Assembly (NCBI GenBank): GCA_045632605.1
Contig: JAZQXA010000097.1
Span: 34,019-98,018 of the forward strand
Length of the DNA: 64,000 nt
Direction of reading: 5' to 3'
Source: Flemingiibacterium sp045632605
GTDB taxonomy: Bacteria > Bacillota > Clostridia > Oscillospirales > CAG-272
Below, one piece after another: positions 50,999 through 58,529 of this stretch; positions within the stretch are counted from its first letter, which is position 1, and each line of letters begins with the position of its first letter. The notes under the pieces are model-generated. The model saw nothing but the letters and a program-made list of their open reading frames with translations. It ran no database searches and was not told where the DNA came from. Position numbers and translations under genes: made by a program.

Positions 50999-52231
50999 AT
51001 GGATTACAATATTACAGCCATTGACGGCGGTATCTGCGCGGCGGCAGGCTTTAAGGCGGCAGGCGTACACGCAGGCTTTCGTAAAAACAAACAGAAGCTT
51101 GACCTTGCGCTTATCGTTGCGGACGATATCTGTACCGCGGCAGGTGTTTACACAACAAACAAGGTTTTTGCGGCACCGGTTGGTGTAACCCGTGCACACC
51201 TTGCAAACGGCAAGGCTCGTGCGGTCATCTGCAACAGCGGTAATGCGAACACCTGCAATACCGACGGCTACGACAAGGCTAACGCTTCGTGCGATATGCT
51301 TGCAAAGGCACTCGGAATAAATGCAGACGATATCATAGTTGCTTCTACCGGTGTTATCGGGGTTCCGCTCCCGATTGAGCCGATTGAAAAGGGAATCCCG
51401 ATGCTTATTGATGCTCTCGATTACGGAATCGAAGCTTCAAACAATGCGGCTTGCGCTATTATGACGACTGACACAAAGAAAAAGGAATATGCATATGAGC
51501 TTGAAATTGGCGGAAAGACCGTTCATCTTGGCGGTATTTGCAAAGGTTCCGGCATGATTCGTCCCAATATGGCGACGATGCTTTGCTTCATTACCACCGA
51601 TGCGGCTGTTTCTTCCGAAATGCTTCAGACTGCGCTTTCTGATGTTATAAAGGACACATTCAACATGGTCAGCGTTGACGGTGACACCTCGACAAACGAT
51701 ATGGTTACCGTACTGGCATCCGGGAAGGCAGGAAATGCTGAAATTACTGCTTTCGGCGAGGATTATGAAGCATTTAAGGCGGGTCTTGCTGCTATTTGTA
51801 AGCGTCTTGCGATGGCAATTGCCGCTGATGGTGAGGGTGCAACAAAGCTTCTCGAATGCCGTGTACGCAACTTCACAGATAAGGATGGCGCAAGAACACT
51901 TGCTAAATCCGTAATTTCGTCTTCGCTTGTTAAGACTGCAATGTTCGGTGCGGATGCAAACTGGGGAAGAATCCTCTGTGCGCTCGGATATGCCGGCGTT
52001 GATATTGACACTGACAGGATTGATGTTAAGTTTAAGAGCAGTGCAGGAGAGATACTCGTTTGCGAAAACGGAAGAGGCGTCGATTTTTCCGAGGAGCTTG
52101 CTAAAACAATTCTTCTTCGCCGTCATTTGACGATTGACGTTGATATGAAGTCCGGCAATGTGGACGCAACCGCTTGGGGCTGTGACTTAAGCTATGAATA
52201 TGTACGCATAAACGGCGACTACCGTTCATAA
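50999..52231 (+). CDS. argJ: Glutamate N-acetyltransferase / ornithine acetyltransferase
   Basis: A 410-residue enzyme that moves the acetyl group from N-acetylornithine to glutamate and so closes the acetyl cycle. Self-cleavage occurs before the Thr in GMIRPNMATML (about 186-196). The presence of GICKGSG and the second motif TSTNDMV (about 231-237) supports full function. Bifunctional forms also use acetyl-CoA, which would explain why no argA is seen. AAAGGA precedes the ATG. Confidence 0.96.
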   Translation: MDYNITAIDGGICAAAGFKAAGVHAGFRKNKQKLDLALIVADDICTAAGVYTTNKVFAAPVGVTRAHLANGKARAVICNSGNANTCNTDGYDKANASCDMLAKALGINADDIIVASTGVIGVPLPIEPIEKGIPMLIDALDYGIEASNNAACAIMTTDTKKKEYAYELEIGGKTVHLGGICKGSGMIRPNMATMLCFITTDAAVSSEMLQTALSDVIKDTFNMVSVDGDTSTNDMVTVLASGKAGNAEITAFGEDYEAFKAGLAAICKRLAMAIAADGEGATKLLECRVRNFTDKDGARTLAKSVISSSLVKTAMFGADANWGRILCALGYAGVDIDTDRIDVKFKSSAGEILVCENGRGVDFSEELAKTILLRRHLTIDVDMKSGNVDATAWGCDLSYEYVRINGDYRS

Positions 52232-52248
52232 GATTTAGGAGGATTATT

Positions 52249-53112
52249 ATGTTTCTTTCAAATATGGACAAGGCGACAGTCTTAACTCAGGCTCTGCCTT
52301 ATATTCAGAAATATACCGGTAAGACCGTTGTAGTAAAATACGGCGGCAACGCAATGATTAACGAGGGACTCAAGGAAGCGGTAATTTCTGACCTTGTGCT
52401 CCTCAAGCTTGTTGGTATCAACGTGGTGCTCGTTCATGGCGGCGGCCCCGAAATTTCCGATATGTTAAAGCGTGTCGGCAAAGAATCGAAGTTCATTAAC
52501 GGTCTGCGCTATACAGACGATGAAACCATCGAAATTGTGCAGATGGTACTTGCAGGAAAGACCAACAAGGATCTCGTAAACAAAATCGAGCGCATCGGCG
52601 GTAAGGCTGTCGGACTCTGCGGAATCGACGGTGGCATGATTAAGGCGCACAAGCTTGAGGGCGATGCCGATTACGGTAACGTCGGCGAGATTTATGAGGT
52701 TGATACTTCGATAATCAAGGATAACATTGATAAGGGTTACATACCTGTTGTTTCGACGGTTGCTCTCGGCGACGATGACAGCTCTGTTTACAACATCAAC
52801 GCTGACACCGCGGCTTGCAAAATTGCAATTGCACTCGGTGCATCGAACCTGCTTCTTCTTACCGATACACGTGGACTTATGCGTGACGTCAAGGATGAGG
52901 ACACACTCATTCCTGAAGTACGACTTGATGAAGTGCAGTCGCTTATAGAAGAGGGCGTTATCAGCGGCGGCATGATACCGAAGGTACAGTGCTGTGTTGA
53001 TGCAGTTAAGGGCGGAATTGCTCACACTGTTATTCTTGATGGACGTATTTCGCACTCTATACTCATAGAAATGCTTTCCGATGAGGGTATCGGTACACTG
53101 TTTAAAAACTGA
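52249..53112 (+). CDS. argB: N-acetylglutamate kinase
   Basis: A 287-residue amino-acid kinase, second step of arginine synthesis. KYGGNAM (about 31-37) and VHGGGPEI (about 63-70) bind phosphate, and GGMIPKVQ (about 241-248) is in the nucleotide region. The N-terminal helix (about 1-22) is typical of the hexameric, arginine-inhibited type, so feedback inhibition is likely. TAGGAGGA precedes the ATG. argD follows at once. Confidence 0.96.
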   Translation: MFLSNMDKATVLTQALPYIQKYTGKTVVVKYGGNAMINEGLKEAVISDLVLLKLVGINVVLVHGGGPEISDMLKRVGKESKFINGLRYTDDETIEIVQMVLAGKTNKDLVNKIERIGGKAVGLCGIDGGMIKAHKLEGDADYGNVGEIYEVDTSIIKDNIDKGYIPVVSTVALGDDDSSVYNINADTAACKIAIALGASNLLLLTDTRGLMRDVKDEDTLIPEVRLDEVQSLIEEGVISGGMIPKVQCCVDAVKGGIAHTVILDGRISHSILIEMLSDEGIGTLFKN

Positions 53113-53124
53113 TTGAGGTATAAA

Positions 53125-54303
53125 ATGAATACACAACAAATCATGGCACTCGACCATGAAAATATAATGCAGACCTACGGCAGACTTCATATCGCCCCCG
53201 TTTCGGGAAAAAACGCAACTATGACAGATGCCGACGGAAAAACATACATTGATTTCACAAGCGGAATCGGCGTTAATTCGCTCGGCTGGTGCGACGAAGG
53301 ATGGATAAATGCCGTTGAAGCACAGCTTCACAATCTCCAGCATATGTGCAATTATTTTTACAGCGAATCGGCAGGAAAGCTTGCCGAACAGCTTGTAAAG
53401 CTCTCCGGACTGAAGCGCGTATTTTTCGGAAACTCCGGCGCAGAAGCAAACGAGGGTGCTATAAAGCTTGCCCGTAAATATTCGCTCGACAAATACGGCG
53501 AGGGCAGAGCTACTATAATTACACTCCAAAATTCGTTCCACGGACGAACGGTTACAACTCTTGCGGCAACGGGACAGGATGTGTTCCATCAGTATTTCTA
53601 TCCTTTTACCGAGGGCTTCAAATATGTTCCCGCAAACGATATTGACGCAATTCGCGAGGCAATGACCGCTGACGTTTGCGCGGTATTCGCAGAGCCGATT
53701 CAGGGGGAGGGCGGTGTCAATCCGCTTGATGTTGATTATGCAAAAGAGCTTCGTGCTCTTTGTGACGAGCGTGATGTGCTTCTCGTTTTCGACGAGGTGC
53801 AGACCGGAATCGGACGTACGGGAAAGATGTTCGGATTCGAGCATTTTGGTATAAATCCTGACATTCTTACTTTGGCAAAGGGACTCGGCGGCGGACTTCC
53901 TATTGGTGCATTCATCGCCGGAGAAAAATGTGAGGCGACACTCGGTGCCGGGCTTCACGGCTCGACATTTGGTGCTAATCCCGTGGTTACAGCCGGTGCT
54001 GTCGAAGTAGTATCTCGCGTATCTTCGCCAGAATTTTTGGCAGAGGTTGAGAAAAAAGGTCAGTACATAATAGACCGTGTGCTCGAAAAATCTCCCTCTA
54101 AAGTGAAATCAGTTCGCGGTCGCGGTATGATGATAGGCTTTGTCGTTGAAGGCAGTCCGAAGGATTATCTGCACGCTTGTGCTGACGCAGGACTTCTTGT
54201 CCTCACCGCAGGAAAAGATGTTATCAGACTTCTTCCGCCTCTTACAATATCTTATGCGGAAATTGACAAGGGAGCGGAAATTCTCGCTTCCGTATTAAAA
54301 TAA
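53125..54303 (+). CDS. argD: Acetylornithine aminotransferase
   Basis: A 392-residue PLP enzyme, fourth step of arginine synthesis. FGNSGAEANEGAIKLAR is the cofactor phosphate region (about 98-114). The internal aldimine Lys lies in LTLAKGLGGG (about 247-256), and the DEVQTGIGRTG motif (about 218-228) contains the PLP-binding Asp. I start it at the ATG at 53125 with GAGG at 53115-53118; a TTG at 53113 sits inside that ribosome site. Shares a transcript with argB and argF. Confidence 0.96.
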   Translation: MNTQQIMALDHENIMQTYGRLHIAPVSGKNATMTDADGKTYIDFTSGIGVNSLGWCDEGWINAVEAQLHNLQHMCNYFYSESAGKLAEQLVKLSGLKRVFFGNSGAEANEGAIKLARKYSLDKYGEGRATIITLQNSFHGRTVTTLAATGQDVFHQYFYPFTEGFKYVPANDIDAIREAMTADVCAVFAEPIQGEGGVNPLDVDYAKELRALCDERDVLLVFDEVQTGIGRTGKMFGFEHFGINPDILTLAKGLGGGLPIGAFIAGEKCEATLGAGLHGSTFGANPVVTAGAVEVVSRVSSPEFLAEVEKKGQYIIDRVLEKSPSKVKSVRGRGMMIGFVVEGSPKDYLHACADAGLLVLTAGKDVIRLLPPLTISYAEIDKGAEILASVLK

Positions 54304-54324
54304 TTACCGAAAGGAATTACAGTT

Positions 54325-55239
54325 ATGATGCACGATCTTCTCAAAATGGCAGACCTCAATAAAGAGGAAATAAACGACATATTAAATCTTGCAATGCAGC
54401 TCAAATATGAAACCAAAAACGGTATTGATCACAAGCTTCTTGCAGGTCAGACTCTCGGAATGATTTTCCAGAAGGCTTCTACAAGAACCCGTGTTTCTTT
54501 CGAAACCGGTATGTATCAGCTCGGCGGTCAGGCTCTCTTCCTTTCCTCACGTGACCTTCAGATAGGCCGCGGTGAGCCGGTTGAAGATACTGCACGTGTG
54601 CTTTCTCGTTATCTCGACGGTATCATGATTCGTACCTTCGCACAGAAAGAGGTTGAAGATCTTGCAGAATATGCAAGCATACCGATTATCAACGGTCTTA
54701 CTGACTATTGCCATCCTTGCCAGGTTCTTGCTGACCTTCAGACTATTCGCGAATTCAAGGGCGGCTTCGACGGACTCAAAATGTGCTATATTGGTGACGG
54801 AAATAATATGGCAAATTCGCTTATCGTCGGCGGTCTTACTGTCGGTATGAAAGTGTCTGTTGCTTGTCCCGACGGATATCATCCAGACGGTCAGGTTCTC
54901 GATTTTGCAAAGCCTTACGGTGATGCGTTCAAGCTGACTGACAGTGTTCTCGAAGCGGCAAAGGATGCTGACGTACTCTTTACTGACGTATGGGCTTCTA
55001 TGGGTCAGGAGGATGAAGCAGAGAAGCGCAGAATTGCATTCAAGGGATATCAGATTAACGACGAAGTTATGGATGTTGCGGCAAAGGATGCTATGGTACA
55101 GCACTGTCTGCCTGCTCACCGTGAGGAGGAGATTACCGCAAAGGTATTCGAGGCTCACGCAAACGAAATTTTCGAGGAAGCTGAAAACAGACTCCATGCG
55201 CAAAAAGCCGTCATGGTTAAACTTATGCAGAAGAAGTAA
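54325..55239 (+). CDS. argF: Ornithine carbamoyltransferase
   Basis: A 304-residue enzyme that makes citrulline from ornithine and carbamoyl phosphate. STRTR (about 53-57) binds carbamoyl phosphate, HPCQ (about 131-134) is the HPxQ motif, and QHCLPAHR (about 258-265) the ornithine site. AAAGGA precedes the ATG. It ends the arginine cluster; the last 30 coding bases are repeated downstream. Confidence 0.96.
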   Translation: MMHDLLKMADLNKEEINDILNLAMQLKYETKNGIDHKLLAGQTLGMIFQKASTRTRVSFETGMYQLGGQALFLSSRDLQIGRGEPVEDTARVLSRYLDGIMIRTFAQKEVEDLAEYASIPIINGLTDYCHPCQVLADLQTIREFKGGFDGLKMCYIGDGNNMANSLIVGGLTVGMKVSVACPDGYHPDGQVLDFAKPYGDAFKLTDSVLEAAKDADVLFTDVWASMGQEDEAEKRRIAFKGYQINDEVMDVAAKDAMVQHCLPAHREEEITAKVFEAHANEIFEEAENRLHAQKAVMVKLMQKK

Positions 55240-55283
55240 TTTCAGTATAGCTTTTATAAAAATAAACCGATGACGGCTTTTTG
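55201..55283. repeat. Long inverted repeat spanning the argF stop
   Basis: CAAAAAGCCGTCAT (55201-55214) inside argF is exactly complementary to ATGACGGCTTTTTG (55270-55283) beyond the stop. The arms are 55 bases apart. Transcribed, they could form a long-loop hairpin at the mRNA end, but there is no classic T tract. Confidence 0.75.
55206..55242 (+). repeat. Direct repeat copy 1 (3' end of argF)
   Basis: This 37-base segment encodes the last residues and stop of ArgF. It recurs at 55316-55352 with one difference (C to T at the seventh base). Confidence 0.92.
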
Positions 55284-55315
55284 CAGCGTTTCGCCTTGCG
55301 AAATGGTTACAGAAC

Positions 55316-55352
55316 AGCCGTTATGGTTAAACTTATGCAGAAGAAGTAATTT
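55316..55352 (+). repeat. Direct repeat copy 2, downstream of argF
   Basis: 36 of 37 bases match the argF 3' end, 110 bases downstream. It lies in the short gap before the nitrilase-family gene and is no longer joined to a reading frame of argF. A past duplication with loss of the rest is the simplest view. Confidence 0.9.
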
Positions 55353-55371
55353 TGCAGAAAAGAGTATAATT

Positions 55372-56181
55372 ATGTTAAATGTTACAGCAGTTCAGCCGCA
55401 ATACTACTGCGGCGATGCACCTGATAAAAAAATTGCCGATTTTCTCCTTTCGCATATGGAAGCTGTTCCCGAGGGAGGACTTATACTCCTTCCCGAATAT
55501 TCAAACGCCGGAGGACTTTCGGACGCCGAAAGTGAGCTTGCGGCCTTACCGCGTGCTCAGATGATGCTCGAAACGGCGGCAAAGATTGCGAAAAAAAAAC
55601 GTGCGTATCTTTCTATAAATGTGCTTGAAAAGAGAAACGGCGAGATAAAAAACAGCACATACCTCTTTAACAAGTGCGGAGAGGTTGCGTTCATTTATGA
55701 CAAGCAGCATCTTCCGCCGTCTGAAATTAATCTCGGAGTCAAAGCAGGAAATGATTCTGGAAAATGCAAATGCGTATGCGAGCTTGATGGAATCAAGTTT
55801 GCATTCATGACCTGCTACGATGTTTATTTTAACGAGCAGATTGAACATATTGCCAAGAATCAGCCGGATATAATACTCATTCCGGGATATCAGCGCGGCG
55901 AACGTACAGATATCATCCGTGCACAGGCTAAACTCACTGCGTTCAGATGCAATGCTTTCCTCGTAAGGTCGTCATATTCAATGGACAGTGACGAGCGTGG
56001 CGGATGTTCGATGATAGTTGCTCCTGACGGAAAAATTATCAAGGATATCGGAAAAGAAGTCGGTGCTGTCAGCATAGATATTGAGCCTCACGAGAAGTAT
56101 TTGAGAAGCGCAGGCTTTGGCGGCGACACGGTTAGAAATGATTCATTTATAGCAGCTGGTCTTTGCCCGGAAGCATTTTAA
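55372..56181 (+). CDS. Carbon-nitrogen hydrolase (nitrilase superfamily)
   Basis: A 269-residue amidase-type enzyme. The catalytic triad is visible: Glu in LLPEYSNAGG (about 41), Lys in IYDKQHLPPSE (about 106) and Cys in FMTCYDVYF (about 147). The group includes omega-amidases, ureidopropionases and agmatine-pathway amidases, and the last two would suit its place after argF, but specificity cannot be told. I start it at the ATG at 55372 (MLNVTAVQPQ is a normal family start); upstream sequence in the same frame is only the duplicated argF end. The ribosome site is weak (AAAGAG). Confidence 0.85.
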   Translation: MLNVTAVQPQYYCGDAPDKKIADFLLSHMEAVPEGGLILLPEYSNAGGLSDAESELAALPRAQMMLETAAKIAKKKRAYLSINVLEKRNGEIKNSTYLFNKCGEVAFIYDKQHLPPSEINLGVKAGNDSGKCKCVCELDGIKFAFMTCYDVYFNEQIEHIAKNQPDIILIPGYQRGERTDIIRAQAKLTAFRCNAFLVRSSYSMDSDERGGCSMIVAPDGKIIKDIGKEVGAVSIDIEPHEKYLRSAGFGGDTVRNDSFIAAGLCPEAF

Positions 56182-56182
56182 T

Positions 56183-56210
56183 AAAAAGCGGACATAGCTG
56201 CGCTTTTTTC
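56183..56210 (+). terminator. Terminator after the nitrilase-family gene
   Basis: AAAAAGCG (56183-56190) pairs with CGCTTTTT (56201-56208), 10-base loop, T run. Confidence 0.8.
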
Positions 56211-56251
56211 TGATATAGGATTTATAACTTGAAATTTGAGGTGTTCCGAAA

Positions 56252-56959
56252 ATGAAATGTGTATGGGAACATAACGGTAATGACAGCCTGCTTTATTCGG
56301 TTGACTTTATCGGAGCATATACTCGCGGAAAAAGCCTTGAAATTGCTGTTTCAAAAATGCAGTCTGAAATAGAATCGTATTCTCTTTGGAGCGGACAAAT
56401 TTGCCATGAGGATAGCGAAGTCGAAATAGTTCAAGAGAAAAACAGCAATTTGAATATTGCGGATGCCGATTCAGATGTAATTTTCAACTCCGAAAAATTA
56501 CCGTTATCACGTGAAGAATACGATAAATTAAAAGTTCTTGCGCTGAAATCGGCAAGTGATTTTCATAGTTTATTCGCTGCAATTCCCGACAAAGAGAGAA
56601 GCTCTGCTTCAGAGAGAAAAACATTCTACGGCGATGTGCCGCGTACTGCTCTTCAAATGTACGAGCACACAAGAAGCGTAAATGCATATTATTTTGGAGA
56701 AATCGGCATTAATGCTGATAATGTCGGCACCGTATTTGAATGCAGAAGCAGAGGATTTGAGCTTTTGGAGAGGACGGAAAATTTCCTTGAAAATGCTGTT
56801 TTTGATGGCAGTTACAGTGAATTGTGGTCGCTAAGAAAATTATTCAGACGCTTTTTATGGCATGACAGAATTCATGCAAAAGCTATGTACAGAATGGCGG
56901 TTAAAACATTCGGTGCGGAGAGTGTGCCGAATATTTTCAAGTTTTTATTATTATATTAA
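56252..56959 (+). CDS. Unknown protein with HicB-like N-terminus and DinB-like C-terminus
   Basis: A 235-residue soluble protein not assigned to a known function. The first 60 residues (VWEHNGNDSLLYSVDFIGAY with later helix) resemble the small beta-alpha fold of HicB-type proteins. The C-terminal half (about 85-230) is helical, with His at QMYEHTRSVN (about 138) and WHDRIHAKAMYR (about 207-218), spaced as in DinB/YfiT-type four-helix metal-binding proteins. GAGGTG lies 8 bases before the ATG. Neighbours give no clear clue. The domain calls are from pattern only and should be treated as tentative. Confidence 0.6.
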   Translation: MKCVWEHNGNDSLLYSVDFIGAYTRGKSLEIAVSKMQSEIESYSLWSGQICHEDSEVEIVQEKNSNLNIADADSDVIFNSEKLPLSREEYDKLKVLALKSASDFHSLFAAIPDKERSSASERKTFYGDVPRTALQMYEHTRSVNAYYFGEIGINADNVGTVFECRSRGFELLERTENFLENAVFDGSYSELWSLRKLFRRFLWHDRIHAKAMYRMAVKTFGAESVPNIFKFLLLY

Positions 56960-56983
56960 GGAGGAAAAGGAAGCTTTTTCTGT

Positions 56984-57400
56984 GTGAAAGCAACGGTTAT
57001 ATTTATGGATAAAATTTGGACTGATATGAAATTGGCGGCTGAGGCTGTCTTAAACGAGCGCAGAATTTCCGAATATGTCACCTGCGGCGAGGTTGGCGCT
57101 GCAGTTCTTTCAAAATCCGGGAAAATATATACCGGTGTATGCATTGACACTTGTTCAACACTCGGTATTTGTGCTGAACGAAATGCAATATTTAATATGA
57201 TTACAAACGGTGAAAATGAAATTGACAAGGTGCTTTGCATAATGCCGGACGGTTCAAACGGCGCTCCATGCGGAGCCTGCCGCGAGCTTATGGTACAGCT
57301 TATGGCAGGAAGGTATCATGACATCGAAATCATGCTTGATTATAACACCGAGCGTATCGTGAAACTCGGTGAGATAACACCGGAATGGTGGATAAAATAA
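56984..57400 (+). CDS. cdd: Cytidine deaminase family protein
   Basis: A 138-residue zinc enzyme. The CAERNAI motif (about 67-73) carries a zinc Cys and the catalytic Glu; GAPCGACRELM (about 91-101) carries the other two zinc Cys. It matches homotetrameric-type cytidine/blasticidin-S deaminases. The start is either the GTG at 56984 (AAGGAAG 10 bases upstream) or the ATG at 57005; I favour the GTG. The C-terminus EITPEWWIK is somewhat unusual and may change substrate choice. It is followed closely by the isomerase gene. Confidence 0.85.
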   Translation: MKATVIFMDKIWTDMKLAAEAVLNERRISEYVTCGEVGAAVLSKSGKIYTGVCIDTCSTLGICAERNAIFNMITNGENEIDKVLCIMPDGSNGAPCGACRELMVQLMAGRYHDIEIMLDYNTERIVKLGEITPEWWIK

Positions 57401-57422
57401 TAATTTTACGGAGTAAGCAAAA

Positions 57423-58322
57423 ATGAAACTTGTAACAACAACATCGGACTTCAAAAATTGGTGTTCGAGCGATGCAGATAGAATCCGTGAAATTCATCGT
57501 GCTGGATTTCGCTATATTGATTTGAATCTTGGGATGCTTACGCCTGACTGTGTTTATATGCAGCCCGGATGGCAGGATGAAGTTGAACGCTTAAAGGAGC
57601 TTTCCAGAGGGCTTGATATGCAATTTGTTCAAGCTCACTCACAAGGTATAGGCTCTCCGCTGTCCGATAACGCAGATAATAATAATTTTTATATTGAAGC
57701 TACAAAGCGCTCTATAGAAATATGCGGAATGCTGGGAATAAAAAACACGGTGGTTCACGAAGCGTGTAAAGCCGGATTAAGTAAATATGAGATGTTTGAA
57801 GTAAACAAGGATTTTTATAATAAGCTGTTTCCCACAGCGGAAAAATTCGGTGTAAACATACTCTGCGAAAACTCGACCCGTGTGAACTTGAAGGACATCT
57901 ACTGCACAAATACGGGTGCTGATATGCGTGAATTTATTGAGTATATAGGTCATCCGCTTTTCCACGCCTGTTGGGACATCGGACACGCAAACTGTGAAAA
58001 ATTTTCTATGTATGATAATATTATGACTCTTGGCGATGAGCTTTATGCTATTCATTATCATGACAATCACTGTGAAGCTGATGAACACCTTGCACCGTAT
58101 CTTGGAAACCTGAATCATGATGAGGTTATTAACGCTTTAATTGATGTTGGCTATAAGGGTTACTTCACTCTGGAGGCAGATTTTTCTCTGCGTACCAGAC
58201 TTAAATTTGAAAAAGACAACCGTCTTCAGTATCCAAAGCTGTTTATGCAAAGACATATCGAAGCTATGATGTATGATACAGCTAAATGGATGCTCGAAAC
58301 ATATGGATTATTCGAAGAATAA
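57423..58322 (+). CDS. Sugar phosphate isomerase/epimerase (TIM barrel)
   Basis: A 299-residue AP-endonuclease-2/xylose-isomerase-type barrel. Metal-binding residues appear as VVHEAC (about 105), CENST (about 149), DIGHAN (about 185-190), HYHDN (about 213) and LEADF (about 251). Such proteins isomerise or epimerise keto sugars, or dehydrate inosose. The substrate is unknown. GGAGTAAGC lies upstream of the ATG. A terminator follows, so it belongs with cytidine deaminase rather than the next locus. Confidence 0.85.
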   Translation: MKLVTTTSDFKNWCSSDADRIREIHRAGFRYIDLNLGMLTPDCVYMQPGWQDEVERLKELSRGLDMQFVQAHSQGIGSPLSDNADNNNFYIEATKRSIEICGMLGIKNTVVHEACKAGLSKYEMFEVNKDFYNKLFPTAEKFGVNILCENSTRVNLKDIYCTNTGADMREFIEYIGHPLFHACWDIGHANCEKFSMYDNIMTLGDELYAIHYHDNHCEADEHLAPYLGNLNHDEVINALIDVGYKGYFTLEADFSLRTRLKFEKDNRLQYPKLFMQRHIEAMMYDTAKWMLETYGLFEE

Positions 58323-58381
58323 TCAAAATTTATATAATAAATTGCGAAGCTTTTACACAGCAATACATCATAAATATGATA

Positions 58382-58422
58382 ATATTCCCGAAACTTAAAC
58401 GGTTTTCGGGGATATTTTTTTA
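58382..58422 (+). terminator. Terminator after the isomerase gene
   Basis: A stem with CCCGAAA opposite TTTTCGGG and outer ATAT pairs (58382-58393/58402-58415), then a run of T. Confidence 0.85.
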
Positions 58423-58469
58423 TACCATTATATGTAATATATTCCCAACAAGAAATAGCAAATTTCTTA

Positions 58470-58499
58470 TTGCAGGATTTGTGAGAATTGTGATAAAAT
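58470..58499 (+). promoter_or_regulatory. Promoter of the propeller-AraC gene with internal direct repeat
   Basis: TTGCAG (58470-58475), 18-base spacer, TAAAAT (58494-58499). The spacer contains TTGTGA twice (58479-58484 and 58488-58493). Such a tandem repeat between the promoter boxes could be an operator for the AraC-type protein encoded next; that is a guess. Confidence 0.5.
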
Positions 58500-58529
58500 A
58501 TTATTACAAACAGTGCAGGAGATGGAATT

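Noticed and set aside
52465..53958. A 497-codon open frame on the minus strand across argB and argD
   Set aside because: It is antisense to two certain genes, has a Cys- and Ser-rich composition typical of reverse-complement shadows, and has no ribosome site.
56964..56980. A fourth hairpin-bridged start, before the cytidine deaminase gene
   Set aside because: A stem can be drawn, but a second ribosome site (AAGGAAG) already lies at normal distance from the GTG, so no bridging is needed.
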